The notes under the pieces: generated by a model
Databases searched by the model: none
The model's input: the letters and a program-made list of their open reading frames with translations, nothing else
Told to the model about the DNA's origin: nothing
Program-made: the position numbers and the translations under genes
Shown here: positions 49,603 through 58,407 of the stretch, one piece after another
How positions within the stretch are numbered: the first letter of the stretch is position 1
How the letters are laid out: each line of letters starts with the position of its first letter
DNA from: Pseudomonas sp. ERMR1:02
GTDB lineage: Bacteria > Pseudomonadota > Gammaproteobacteria > Pseudomonadales > Pseudomonadaceae
Length of the DNA: 64,000 bases
Assembly (NCBI RefSeq): GCF_002277815.1
Contig: NZ_NKJI01000008.1
Coordinates: 186,001-250,000, forward strand
Direction of reading: 5' to 3'

Positions 49603-50715
49603 ATGCGCCAGGATCACCAACAAGACTGCATCGAAGTGCTTATCGAAAAGGCCCGTGACGGTCAGATCAACCGCCGCACTTTCATTCAGGCCATGGGCTT
49701 GCTGGCCGCAGTGCCGCTGGCGCTACGCAGCGGCATCAGCTGGTCGGCCGACAAGCCGCTGGTGGTGGTCAACTGGGGTGGCGATGCCCTGAACGCGTTC
49801 CGTTCGGCGTGGACTGACACGTTCACCAAGAACACCGGCATTCAAGTGCGCATCGACGGCGCGGGCCCCACCGAAGGCGCAATCCGCTCCCAGCTGGCCA
49901 GCGGTCAGCCGAGCTGGGACGTGGTCGACGTCGAGAGCTACAGCGCCCTCGTGCTAGGCCGCGAAAAAATCCTGCAACCGCTGGACTACAACGTGATCAA
50001 GCGCGATCAGGTCGCCCCGGCACTTGCCTCCGATTTCGGTATCGCCAGCTATCAGTTCAGCTACGTGATGGCCTGGGACAGCGCCAAGTTCGGCGACAAC
50101 GGACCGAAAACCTGGGCTGATTTCTGGGACGTGAAGAAATTCCCCGGCAAGCGCACGTTGTACAAATGGATGAACGGAATGCTCGAAGCGGCGTTGCTGG
50201 CCGACGGCGTTCCGGCCGATCAGCTGTACCCGCTGGACGTGCCACGGGCGATGAAAAAAATCGACGAGATCAAACCCCACGTACTGTCGTTCTGGAGTTC
50301 GGGGGCCGAGAGCCAGCAACTGATGGTCGACGGCGAAGTCTCGGTGGGTGCGATCTGGCACACCCGCGCCAAGCTGCTCAGCGAAGACACCGACAACCGC
50401 GTGCGCTGGAGCTTCGACAACGGCTTCATCAACTCCAGCAGCTGGGCGGTACTGTCGGGCAATCCGGCCGGCACGCAACCTGCCATGCAGTTCATTGCGC
50501 ATGCGTTTGAGCCTGAAAGCCAGCTCAAACTGTTCGAACTGCTGGGCAACGGCCCGTCAAACAGTGCCACCGAGAAACTGATGTCGCCTGAGCAACTGCA
50601 AGCCAACTGCGGCTCCGAAGCGAACCTGAAAAAACAGATCGCCCTCAATGCCCAGTGGTACGCCGACAACTATTCCAAAGCCCTGGAAGAGTATCTGACG
50701 CGGCTGTCCAAGTGA
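49603..50715 (+). CDS. Polyamine-type ABC transporter, periplasmic binding protein
   Basis: 370 residues with a twin-arginine signal (INRRTFIQAMGLLAAVPLAL) and a PotD/PotF-like core: LVVVNWGGDALNAFRSAWTD, SYQFSYVMAWDSAKFG, PKTWADFWDVKKFPGKRTL. It captures the substrate in the periplasm; Tat export suggests folding before export. The ATG at 49603 follows GAGGA. Given the neighbouring AruI-like enzyme, a guanidino or amino compound is a plausible ligand. Confidence 0.9.
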   Translation: MRQDHQQDCIEVLIEKARDGQINRRTFIQAMGLLAAVPLALRSGISWSADKPLVVVNWGGDALNAFRSAWTDTFTKNTGIQVRIDGAGPTEGAIRSQLASGQPSWDVVDVESYSALVLGREKILQPLDYNVIKRDQVAPALASDFGIASYQFSYVMAWDSAKFGDNGPKTWADFWDVKKFPGKRTLYKWMNGMLEAALLADGVPADQLYPLDVPRAMKKIDEIKPHVLSFWSSGAESQQLMVDGEVSVGAIWHTRAKLLSEDTDNRVRWSFDNGFINSSSWAVLSGNPAGTQPAMQFIAHAFEPESQLKLFELLGNGPSNSATEKLMSPEQLQANCGSEANLKKQIALNAQWYADNYSKALEEYLTRLSK

Positions 50716-50725
50716 GCCATCGATC

Positions 50726-51598
50726 ATGACCATGACAATGACTTCCACACTGGGCATGCCCAAATCCCGGTTCAGCTCGCCGGGACTGGAGCGCGGTTTG
50801 TTGCTGTTCCCGTTGCCTGTGTTGCTGCTGATTTTTTACGTGCTGCCGTTTCTCGGCGTGGTCGGCTGGAGCTTCACGCTGCCGACGCCCGGCATCGAAC
50901 AATACCAGCGCATCGCCACCGATCCGGCGATTCTCGAGATGCTCTGGCGCACCTTGCGCTTGTGCCTGACCGTCAGTTGCCTGGCCTTGGTGATTGGCTA
51001 TCTGCTGGCGTATTGCTGGATATTCAGCCCGCCGTTCTGGCAACGGGTGGTGGAGATCTGCATCTTCATTCCATTCTGGATTTCGGTGCTGGTGCGGGCC
51101 TTCGGCTGGCTGATCGCCCTGCGCAGCAACGGCGTGCTCAATAACGGCTTGATGGGCATGGGCCTGATCGACCAACCGCTGCAGCTGAGCCGCAATGAAA
51201 TCGGCGTGGTCATCGGCATGCTTCACGTGATGATCCCGTACGCGGTGTTCCCGCTGCTGTCGACCATGCGCCAACTGGATCAGCGCGTGCTGATGGCCTC
51301 GCGCGGCCTGGGTGCCGGAGCCTTGCGTACCTTCTGGCAAGTGCTGCTGCCGCAGACCCTGCCGGGCATGCTCGGTGCCTTCATCATGGTCTTCGTGTTC
51401 TGCCTGGGCTTCTTCATCACCCCGGTGCTGTTGGGTGGCGGGCAAACGGTGATGATCGCCGAATACGTGTTCCTGCAAATGTTCCAGACCAGCAACTGGG
51501 GCTTGGGGGCTGCACTGAGCGTGGTGTTACTGGCACTGGTGAGTGCGCTGATCTGGGTGCTACTGAAAATGACCCGCGTGAACCGACTGGTAGGCTGA
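50726..51598 (+). CDS. Polyamine-type ABC transporter, permease 1
   Basis: 290-residue PotB/PotH-like inner-membrane protein with about six membrane segments (for example LLLFPLPVLLLIFYVLPFLG and CIFIPFWISVLVRAFGW). The ATPase contact loop contains ASRGLGAGALRTFWQVLLPQTLPG. It begins 10 nt after the binding-protein gene. Confidence 0.9.
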   Translation: MTMTMTSTLGMPKSRFSSPGLERGLLLFPLPVLLLIFYVLPFLGVVGWSFTLPTPGIEQYQRIATDPAILEMLWRTLRLCLTVSCLALVIGYLLAYCWIFSPPFWQRVVEICIFIPFWISVLVRAFGWLIALRSNGVLNNGLMGMGLIDQPLQLSRNEIGVVIGMLHVMIPYAVFPLLSTMRQLDQRVLMASRGLGAGALRTFWQVLLPQTLPGMLGAFIMVFVFCLGFFITPVLLGGGQTVMIAEYVFLQMFQTSNWGLGAALSVVLLALVSALIWVLLKMTRVNRLVG

Positions 51599-51605
51599 GA
51601 CAACT

Positions 51606-52433
51606 ATGAATACTCATCGCACAAGTCTGAGCACCCGGCTGCTGGCCGTGGTCGCCATGGCCTTCATGCTGTTCCCGCTGCTGACGGTCATTCCGGTGTC
51701 GTTCACCAGCAAGCGCTTCCTGTCGATGCCGGAAGGCAACTGGTCGCTGCGTCACTACGAGGCACTGGTCAGTAACCCTGACTGGTTCCATGCGATCAGC
51801 CAGAGCCTGACCATCGCCTTCGCCACCAGCATCATCGCGACCTTGCTGGCCGCCAGTTTCAGCCTCGGCATCTGGTACATGCGCTCAAAACTGGCCACGG
51901 CGCTGATCGGCCTGGTGCTGTTGCCGATGGCGATTCCACCGGTGATTTCCGCGCTGGTGCTGTATTTCATGGAAACCAAACTTGGCCGCTTCGCGCCGGG
52001 CATGGGTTACGACACCCTGACCGGAGTGGTCATTGCCCACGTGATCATGGTTGTGCCGTATGGCGTGGTGACCATGTTGGTTGCCCTCAGCCAGATTGAC
52101 AGGCGCATTGAACTGGCCTCGCGCAACCTCGGCGCCAGCCTGATGCAGACCACGTTCATGGTGATCCTGCCGAACCTGAAACTGGGCCTGGCCTCCACCG
52201 CGCTATTGGGTTTTGCCCTGTCGTGGGAAGAGGTTGCGGTGACGCTGTTTATCACCAGCGTCAATGTCGACACCCTGCCGAAACGTATCTGGAGCGGCCT
52301 GCGCGATAACGTCGACCCAAGCGTTGCGGCCATTTCGGTGCTGTTGATCTCGCTGACGCTGCTGGTGTTGATCGGGCGGCTGGTGGTTCAGCATCTTGCC
52401 GACAAACGGGCACAGAAGTTGTTGCATCCGTAA
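51606..52433 (+). CDS. Polyamine-type ABC transporter, permease 2
   Basis: 275-residue PotC/PotI-like permease. It has membrane segments such as LLAVVAMAFMLFPLLTVIPV and the EAA-like loop ASRNLGASLMQTTFMVILPNLK. It begins 7 nt after permease 1 and completes the transporter operon, before a REP doublet. Confidence 0.9.
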   Translation: MNTHRTSLSTRLLAVVAMAFMLFPLLTVIPVSFTSKRFLSMPEGNWSLRHYEALVSNPDWFHAISQSLTIAFATSIIATLLAASFSLGIWYMRSKLATALIGLVLLPMAIPPVISALVLYFMETKLGRFAPGMGYDTLTGVVIAHVIMVVPYGVVTMLVALSQIDRRIELASRNLGASLMQTTFMVILPNLKLGLASTALLGFALSWEEVAVTLFITSVNVDTLPKRIWSGLRDNVDPSVAAISVLLISLTLLVLIGRLVVQHLADKRAQKLLHP

Positions 52434-52446
52434 GCGCATGTCTAAT

Positions 52447-52517
52447 CCTGTAGGAGCGAGGCTTGCCCGCGAAGGCATCCTTGAGATCGCCTTCGCGGGC
52501 AAGCCTCGCTCCTACAG
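52447..52517. repeat. REP doublet
   Basis: cctgtaggagcgaggcttgcccgcgaagg ... ccttcgcgggcaagcctcgctcctacag after the transporter operon. It may protect or end the mRNA. Confidence 0.87.
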
Positions 52518-52654
52518 TGACGTGCGCTGATTGATTTTGCCCATCTGCCCGCTGACCCGTGACAACACCGCCCCGGTCCAATAGATTAGTCGGCCTGAAA
52601 AAGCCCCCAAGCTTTCTCACCTCTATTCAAGCTAAAAGAAGTAGTGAAATTTCA

Positions 52655-53359
52655 ATGTCAGATTCCAACACCGCTGAATCCGTAGTCACCTTGTCGTCCA
52701 AAGCGGAATACGAAAACTCCATCAATCTTTCACAACACGTGTCCCAGGCGAAGACCATCAGCGAGATGGTGCTGGATGCTTTCCAGTCCAGCCGCGAAAG
52801 CGACCAGATCCGCGAGCTGCGCAACGCGATTCGCCAGGCACACGACAGCTTCGACGACGACCAGGCCTATGAACTGATGGGCCAGCTCAAGCAACTCAAG
52901 GATGCCGAGGCAGCCGATATTGCCGCCCTGGAAGACCTGAGCAGCAAGTTCCCGATCAGCCGCATACTCTCCAGTTTCAAGGATGACCCGGCGTTTCAGG
53001 AAATCGTCTACGGCCTGGCGCTGAAGGTGTTGAACCAGACGCACCAGGCGATCAGCAACCCAAGCAGTGGCAAGAGCAAGGTCGCACGGGCCAAGAAAGA
53101 AGCCGAAGTGTTCACCATCAGCAAGGACGGCATCAGCGTCACCCTGCCGCTGCGCACTCCGCGTTCGCGTCTGAATGTTGACCGTGAGGCACTGGAATTC
53201 CTCGGTTTCACTTTCGTTGGCGACGGCGAAGAGGCAGAGCTGGAAAGCGAGACCTTCCTGGACAACACCGGGGCCGAACAAGCCGCCAACCGCAAGAACA
53301 TCATCACCGCACTGCAACAGCAGACCGCGTTCGACGGCTATAGCATCGCGGCGCAGTAA
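52655..53359 (+). CDS. Hypothetical protein (234 aa)
   Basis: I do not recognise a family. The N-terminal two thirds look helical and charged (TISEMVLDAFQSSRESDQIRELRNA, then AYELMGQLKQLKDAEAADIAALEDL). A basic linker with KSKVARAKKEAE follows, and the end has a strand-like part (DGISVTLPLRTPRSRLNVDREALEFLG). No signal peptide or membrane segment is seen. The ATG at 52655 has only a weak ribosome site, but the frame is clean and codon use matches the neighbours. The protein looks like a soluble, possibly self-associating factor. Confidence 0.7.
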   Translation: MSDSNTAESVVTLSSKAEYENSINLSQHVSQAKTISEMVLDAFQSSRESDQIRELRNAIRQAHDSFDDDQAYELMGQLKQLKDAEAADIAALEDLSSKFPISRILSSFKDDPAFQEIVYGLALKVLNQTHQAISNPSSGKSKVARAKKEAEVFTISKDGISVTLPLRTPRSRLNVDREALEFLGFTFVGDGEEAELESETFLDNTGAEQAANRKNIITALQQQTAFDGYSIAAQ

Positions 53360-53723
53360 CACCCGCCAGCGCATTTCCCGCCGCTGCCCCAGAGCCCCGC
53401 CATGCGTAATGCTGTTCACTTATTGGGCTTTATGGGGGGGAATATCCGTTGCTGCGGTAACGGCGGCTAATGGTTTCGCTTTTACAGCGGGTCACATGGA
53501 AAAACGGAACGCCGCCCGGCCCTAAGTAACCAAGGGCTCTTGCCCCACCACTCGGTGCCTCGCTGTGGCTCGGCATGCCCTCACTCCGGCATTGCTCCGT
53601 GGGCCGCCGCGATGGGCCATCCTTGGCCCAGCGCGGCTAAACCGGCGTCCTGCCGGTTTACCCACGGAGCAATGCCTGCGTTCGGCCATCGTGGTTTAAC
53701 GGGGCGCCTGGATCAAAAGCCAA

Positions 53724-53922
53724 GCGAGGCGGCCTGACAGCCGACCTGAATTCGAATGAACGCATTCCCCCTGTAGGAGCGATGCTTGCTCGCGATGGAC
53801 GTCAACGAAAACGCGCCCTGTCTGGATGATTGCGTTGTCTGGACGTTTTTCGCGAGCAAGCATCGCTCCTACAGGGGATCGAGTACATCCGCAAAATCAG
53901 GTCGGCTGTCAGGCCGCCTCGC
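53724..53922. repeat. Nested inverted repeat around a REP doublet
   Basis: gcgaggcggcctgacagccg (plus 5 nt) at 53724-53748 is an exact reverse complement of 53898-53922. Inside lies a REP pair, ctgtaggagcgatgcttgctcgcga ... cgcgagcaagcatcgctcctacagg. Confidence 0.9.
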
Positions 53923-54055
53923 GCGCTTTTGATCTGGCTTTTGATCTTCTTGCCCCCTCACGCCCTGAGCCTGTCCGTCAACCTGTGACTACCTCCATCG
54001 GCGCCTCTACCAACGTTGATCCGCGCCGCGTTAAAGCCTGCAAGTAAGCCATTAC

Positions 54056-54076
54056 GCCCCAGAGCGGGGCTTTTTA
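54056..54076 (+). terminator. Terminator-like hairpin
   Basis: gcccc-agagc-ggggc followed by TTTTTA on the plus strand. No gene directly precedes it; it may end transcripts that run through the repeat region. Confidence 0.55.
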
Positions 54077-54243
54077 TTGCCCGTGATTCGGGCAAATCCG
54101 CGATTACTCTTCCAGTATCGACAGCAGTAGCTCCCTTCCCTTAACCCCACCAGCACCACGGGTCCGCCCGCTCTGATCAAGGTCGTGGAGCGTCATCTCA
54201 CTTTCCAGCCCAAGACCTCAGTGGTGCGACTGCTGAGGTCATC

Positions 54244-55668
54244 ATGAACACGACCCCTTTATACCGTCAGCTGGCGAACCATTACCTGAACGCCATCCGC
54301 AGCGGCACCCTGAAAACCGGGGAACGATTTCCCTCGATCCGGCTGATGATGGAGAAACACGCGGTCAGTCTGTCAACCGCGGTGCAGGTCTGCCGGGAGC
54401 TCGAAGACTATGGCGTACTGGAAGCGCGACCACGCTCCGGCAACTACATTCGCCAGCCCGACACACCGGCCAGGCCCGCCCCGATCAACCCGCCCGCGCC
54501 ACTCGATACGGGTGTGTACGTTGGCATTCACGAACAGGTGTCCTCGGTGCTCAAGGCTAGTCAGCGGGCGACGATCAAGGTCAACTTCGCCAGTGCGTAC
54601 TGCGCGCCACAGCTTTATCCGCTCAAGACCCTGCAGGACAACATGATCAAGGCGCTGCGCCAGAATCACCATTTGTTCGGTACCACGGGTTCGACCGCTG
54701 GCAACATCGCGTTGCGCAATATCCTTGCCCGCCGGGCGCTGACCGCCAAGACCCACCTGACCGCCGAACGCATCGTGATCACCAACGGGGCGACCGAAGC
54801 CATCAACCTGGCGTTGCGCGCGGTCACCAGTCCAGGCGATACCGTGGCCGTGGAATCGCCAACCTTTTACGGTCTGCTGCAAATCCTCGAAAGCCTGAAC
54901 CTGCGGGTGCTGGAAGTCCCGGCCTCGACCCGCAGCGGGATCAACCTGCTGGCCCTCGAACAATTGTTACAAGGCCCCGAACGGATCAAGGCACTGATCG
55001 TCATTCCCAACTTGCATAACCCCTTGGGCAGCATCATGCCCGACGCTAACAAGGCGCGATTGGTGCAACTGTGTGCCGAGCACGACACCGTGCTGATCGA
55101 AGACGACACCTATGGCGACCTGGTGGACACCGAGCAGCCGTTGTCCACGCTCAAGCATTGGGACCGCAACGACAACCTGATCTATTGCGCCTCGCTAAAC
55201 AAAACCCTGGCACCGGGCATGCGTCTGGGCTGGATCAGTGCGGGCAAATGGCACGACCGTGTGGAAATGCTCAAGCACACTCAATCCCGTGGTTGCGAAG
55301 CGTTGTCGCAATTGGCGGTGAGTGCGTTCATGGGGACACCGTCCTACGAACGTTACCTGCGTCGCTTGCGTATCACCCTCACGCAACAGCGCGTGCAAAT
55401 GAGCGCGGGGATCCTGCGCTATTTTCCTGAGGGTACGCGCGTGACCAATCCGCAGGGCGGGACGTTGCTGTGGGTGGAATTGCCCCGTGAACATTCATCC
55501 ATGGCGTTGTTCCACGCGGCTTTGAATGTCGGCATCCAGATTTCCCCTGGCGGGATCTTTTCCAATGACAAGCGGTTCGATCACTTTGTGCGAATTGGGT
55601 GTGGCACGCCGTATTCGCCGAAGATTGATGAGGCCCTGCAGACGCTTGGACGACTCCTGAACCTGTAG
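54244..55668 (+). CDS. MocR-type regulator (GntR HTH + aminotransferase domain)
   Basis: 474 residues. The GntR winged helix occupies about residues 1-75 (LYRQLANHYLNAIRSGTLKTGERFPSIR), followed by a class I aminotransferase-like domain with ITNGATEAINLALRAV and the PLP lysine in SLNKTLAPGMRLGW. MocR proteins sense PLP plus an amino compound and regulate nearby amine or vitamin B6 genes. It is convergent with the metallo-hydrolase that ends the candidate biosynthetic cluster. Its TAG stop is contributed by a REP unit. Confidence 0.9.
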   Translation: MNTTPLYRQLANHYLNAIRSGTLKTGERFPSIRLMMEKHAVSLSTAVQVCRELEDYGVLEARPRSGNYIRQPDTPARPAPINPPAPLDTGVYVGIHEQVSSVLKASQRATIKVNFASAYCAPQLYPLKTLQDNMIKALRQNHHLFGTTGSTAGNIALRNILARRALTAKTHLTAERIVITNGATEAINLALRAVTSPGDTVAVESPTFYGLLQILESLNLRVLEVPASTRSGINLLALEQLLQGPERIKALIVIPNLHNPLGSIMPDANKARLVQLCAEHDTVLIEDDTYGDLVDTEQPLSTLKHWDRNDNLIYCASLNKTLAPGMRLGWISAGKWHDRVEMLKHTQSRGCEALSQLAVSAFMGTPSYERYLRRLRITLTQQRVQMSAGILRYFPEGTRVTNPQGGTLLWVELPREHSSMALFHAALNVGIQISPGGIFSNDKRFDHFVRIGCGTPYSPKIDEALQTLGRLLNL

Positions 55669-55780
55669 GAGCGAGCATGCTCGCGATGGACGTTAACGAT
55701 AACGCTGGCAGCCTGACGCCCCGTGGTGTTCTGTCGTCCATCGTCGGAACGCCGCCCGGAGCATGCACGCTCCTACAGGG
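55662..55780. repeat. REP doublet overlapping two gene ends
   Basis: cctgtaggagcgagcatgctcgcga at 55662 contains the MocR stop codon. The distal arm (ggagcatgcacgctcctacagg, to 55780) ends 6 nt from the metallo-hydrolase stop. The text cgtcggaacgccgcccggagca before the second arm is also found at about 33354. Confidence 0.85.
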
Positions 55781-55785
55781 GTAGG

Positions 55786-56586
55786 TCACCTTGGGGGTTG
55801 GTGCAGGCAGATGATGTGCGGATCGTCGTTCCAGTGCGCGAAGCGCTCGGCGATCAGCGGGTCGTGGCCGGGGATGACGTGGTCTTCGCTGTCGGCCAGA
55901 CGGTCGATTTCGATGAACGCTTCAAGGGTTTGTGACAGGTCGTCCAAAATCGGAAACGGGCTGCGCTGACGAATGTTGACCCACAGGTGCGCGGCGTCTG
56001 AAGCCAGCACGATCCAGCCCCGCTCGGTATTGACACGCACCACCTGGCTACCGGGCGTATGCCCGCCCACCGCATGCAGCGTGACACCGGGCAGCACTTG
56101 GGCCGTGCCACGGTGCAAGCGCATGCGCCCTTCGAACAGCGGCGGCAGCGCAGACATCACGTCCTCGACCTCGTAGGTTTTATTCACCGTACGATGGGCC
56201 ATTTTCGGCCCGGTGCAGAAGCGCAATTCCGCTTCCTGCAAATGCACCGTCGCCTTCGGAAACAGCCCCAGGTTGCCGGCATGATCCCAGTGCAAATGGG
56301 TAAGGATCAGTTGCTCGACTTGCGCAGGATCAATGTCCAGTTGCCGCAGGGATTCTTCCGGCAGGCGATACATCTGACGGTTGCGCCGATCCGCCGTGGC
56401 CGGTTGAAAACAGGTATCGACCACAATCACCGATTGCTCGTTACGAATCACCCAGAAGTAGTAGTCCAGCGGCATCGGCGCATTCGGATCACCGCAGCAG
56501 GCGTCGTAAAGAAAATTCTCCCGGGCGGTGCGCTGAGCGTTTGCGCCGACACGGATGGCGAACACTTCGTACACAGGAATTGACAT
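55786..56586 (-). CDS. Metallo-beta-lactamase-fold hydrolase (AHL-lactonase-like)
   Basis: 266 residues with the zinc motif LTHLHWDHAG (HxHxDH), then VGGHTPGS, a metal Asp in VLASDAAHLW and a final His in VIPGHDPLI. The overall layout matches the N-acyl homoserine lactonase-like subgroup. It has a strong ribosome site (GGAGG, 5 nt). It is the last gene of the minus-strand cluster, 14 nt after the AurF-like gene, so it may hydrolyse a pathway intermediate or quench a lactone signal. Confidence 0.87.
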   Translation of the reverse strand: MSIPVYEVFAIRVGANAQRTARENFLYDACCGDPNAPMPLDYYFWVIRNEQSVIVVDTCFQPATADRRNRQMYRLPEESLRQLDIDPAQVEQLILTHLHWDHAGNLGLFPKATVHLQEAELRFCTGPKMAHRTVNKTYEVEDVMSALPPLFEGRMRLHRGTAQVLPGVTLHAVGGHTPGSQVVRVNTERGWIVLASDAAHLWVNIRQRSPFPILDDLSQTLEAFIEIDRLADSEDHVIPGHDPLIAERFAHWNDDPHIICLHQPPR

Positions 56587-56600
56587 GCATACCTCCGGAT

Positions 56601-57560
56601 TCAGGCCGCTGCGCTGGCTTTCAAGGTCGGACGAAAATCGAAATCGATCTGCTCGCTGATGCCCAGATCCTGTGCCAGACGATGCAGGCCACTGTAGTCG
56701 CGCATGATCGTCGCGTTCTTGTTGCTTTCACGGGTGTCGGCAATGATCAGTGCTGCCTCCGCAACCCCGAGCTGCGACAGAATCGCCTCCCACATTGAGT
56801 AGTCCTGAGCGATAAAAGCACTCAGTGCCACCGACAAGTTGCGCGCGAAAAATTCCCGCTGCACAGGCTGCATGTTGGCGTACATGACCTTCGCCACCTC
56901 GGCCAGCACTTTGCTGTGGGCGTATTCGTCGCGGTTATGCAGTTCAGCCACGCGACGGTTTTGCGGCTGGATGCTCTGATCATCCGCCAACAGGTCCAGA
57001 TAAGCGTTGACGCTGATCTCGGCCACCACCGCAAAGGTGATCGCCGCCAGGTCTTTCTGCCATTGCTCGACCAGTGTTTCACGCAAGGCAAGCAGTCGCA
57101 GATAAGTGACTGACGGCGGCAGGTCCAGATCCTGATCGAGGGCGCGCTCAAGTTTGGTCCGCTCGATGGCCCGCAGATGCATCAGCGTGTGGTAGTGCTC
57201 GTCGATCAATGTCTGCTGCATCGCCTCGCGAAAATGCCAGTCGTCCTTGCCCAGGTACTGATTGGCAATGACGCTCAACGCCGGGTTGACCACGTGTTCT
57301 TCTGCGGTCACGGTGCGCAGGTTGTAGCCGATCCAGCCCCAGGTCACCACGCTGCTCTTGAGCTCATCGCTCAAGGCCTGGAATTTGGGGTGGTGAAAGA
57401 ACGGCACCATGCACTCCGGGTAGTCCGGGCGCGCAGGGTCGAACACTTCGTCGACCGATGCCTTGTCCGGCGAACAGACCGTCGCCCGTTTGGTCCAGGC
57501 CTGATTGAGCCGCACGATCAGTTGATGATCGACCTTGGCGATCTCGATTGCTGTTTGCAT
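56601..57560 (-). CDS. AurF-like di-iron N-oxygenase
   Basis: 319-residue helical protein with the repeated E-Xn-DExxH pattern of AurF/CmlI-type arylamine oxygenases: Glu87/88, Asp120-Glu121-x-x-His124 (DEHYH), Glu181, His208 and Asp211-Glu212-x-x-His215 (DEYAH). From Glu121 on, the spacing equals that of the AurF iron ligands as I remember them. Such enzymes oxidise amines to hydroxylamine, nitroso or nitro groups. It lies between the TauD-like and metallo-hydrolase genes. The substrate is unknown. Confidence 0.85.
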   Translation of the reverse strand: MQTAIEIAKVDHQLIVRLNQAWTKRATVCSPDKASVDEVFDPARPDYPECMVPFFHHPKFQALSDELKSSVVTWGWIGYNLRTVTAEEHVVNPALSVIANQYLGKDDWHFREAMQQTLIDEHYHTLMHLRAIERTKLERALDQDLDLPPSVTYLRLLALRETLVEQWQKDLAAITFAVVAEISVNAYLDLLADDQSIQPQNRRVAELHNRDEYAHSKVLAEVAKVMYANMQPVQREFFARNLSVALSAFIAQDYSMWEAILSQLGVAEAALIIADTRESNKNATIMRDYSGLHRLAQDLGISEQIDFDFRPTLKASAAA

Positions 57561-57580
57561 GACGCGATACCTGTAGGACG

Positions 57581-57600
57581 CGTACCCGCTGACGGGTACG
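57581..57600 (-). other. Hairpin between the TauD-like and AurF-like genes
   Basis: Perfect 8-bp stem cgtacccg/cgggtacg with the loop ctga, 20 nt before the AurF-like start on the minus strand. There is no T run. It could stabilise the mRNA or tune translation of the oxygenase. Confidence 0.5.
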
Positions 57601-57627
57601 ACGATGGAATAAAAAGTGACGGAAAAA

Positions 57628-58386
57628 TCAGGCCAGCCAGTAGCGGGTCAGGTTGCGCGCCGGGTCAGTGTATCGACTGCGGGCGTGAATCATCCGCCAG
57701 TTGTCCCAAATCAGCAGGCAGCCATCGGGAATCAGCACCGGAACGTTGTGCTCGACGAAGTACGCTTCGCCGAGCATGGCAAACCTGGCCAGCGGTGAGG
57801 TGCTGTTTGCGACTTGGGACTGCTGCAAGGCTTCCTTTGACGGGTTCACGTCGCCGTAGTGAAACTGGTTGTAGCTGAAGCGGAAAATGTCACCGTCCTC
57901 AGTCGGCGTCAGGATGTACTCCTTGACCCGGCGTTGGCCGGGCTCGCCGGGTTTGGCAGTGGCGACAAATTCCACGGGTGTGTCATCCAGCCATTCGCGC
58001 AGTTCAGGCTCGGATCGCTCAAGGGACTGCAAAAACTCATAGCCGTCCACCAACCCTGTGTGCCCGCCACCGCAGGTTGCCTGTCGATGGCAATGCAGTG
58101 CCAGGTAACGCGGCGGCGGGCCATACACCGGTGCTTCGGTGTGCGGACCGATACCGTTCATGCTCTGGGAGTACGGCAAGTCTTCGTAGCCTGGCTTGCG
58201 GGTAATGGCAAAAGCAGTCTGCCCGTTGAATTGCGGAATGATCGGGCCGAATTCATGCAATGTACCTACAACGTCATGGGCGAATTCGCCGGGGGTCAGC
58301 ACCGTCCAGCCGCGACTCGACAATTCTTCATGGCGATGACCCAACGAAACATAAGGTTTAGACGCAACAATCCCTTGATCTGACAT
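57628..58386 (-). CDS. TauD/TfdA-family 2-oxoglutarate oxygenase
   Basis: 252-residue Fe(II)/2-oxoglutarate enzyme. The facial triad is read as GPHTEAP (HxE) and a distal His in MIHARSRY, with the 2-oxoglutarate-binding Arg shortly after (PARNLTRYWL). Members hydroxylate or desaturate amino acids and similar molecules. It is 21 nt after the aminotransferase, in the same cluster. An HxE instead of HxD triad is allowed in this superfamily (clavaminate synthase type). Confidence 0.85.
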   Translation of the reverse strand: MSDQGIVASKPYVSLGHRHEELSSRGWTVLTPGEFAHDVVGTLHEFGPIIPQFNGQTAFAITRKPGYEDLPYSQSMNGIGPHTEAPVYGPPPRYLALHCHRQATCGGGHTGLVDGYEFLQSLERSEPELREWLDDTPVEFVATAKPGEPGQRRVKEYILTPTEDGDIFRFSYNQFHYGDVNPSKEALQQSQVANSTSPLARFAMLGEAYFVEHNVPVLIPDGCLLIWDNWRMIHARSRYTDPARNLTRYWLA

Positions 58387-58407
58387 GGTGAGATTCCTGG
58401 CGGTTTA

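Larger units (their letters stand above)
53360..54243. other. Repeat-rich gap without genes
   Basis: About 880 nt without a convincing gene. From about 53430 to 53750 runs a sequence (ggggaatatccgttgctgcg ... ggtttaacggggcgcctgga) that I recall as a common interspersed element of Pseudomonas genomes. A 25-bp perfect inverted repeat (53724-53748, 53898-53922) brackets a REP doublet (53770-53876). A terminator-like hairpin (54056-54075) ends the gap, before the MocR gene. Confidence 0.75.
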
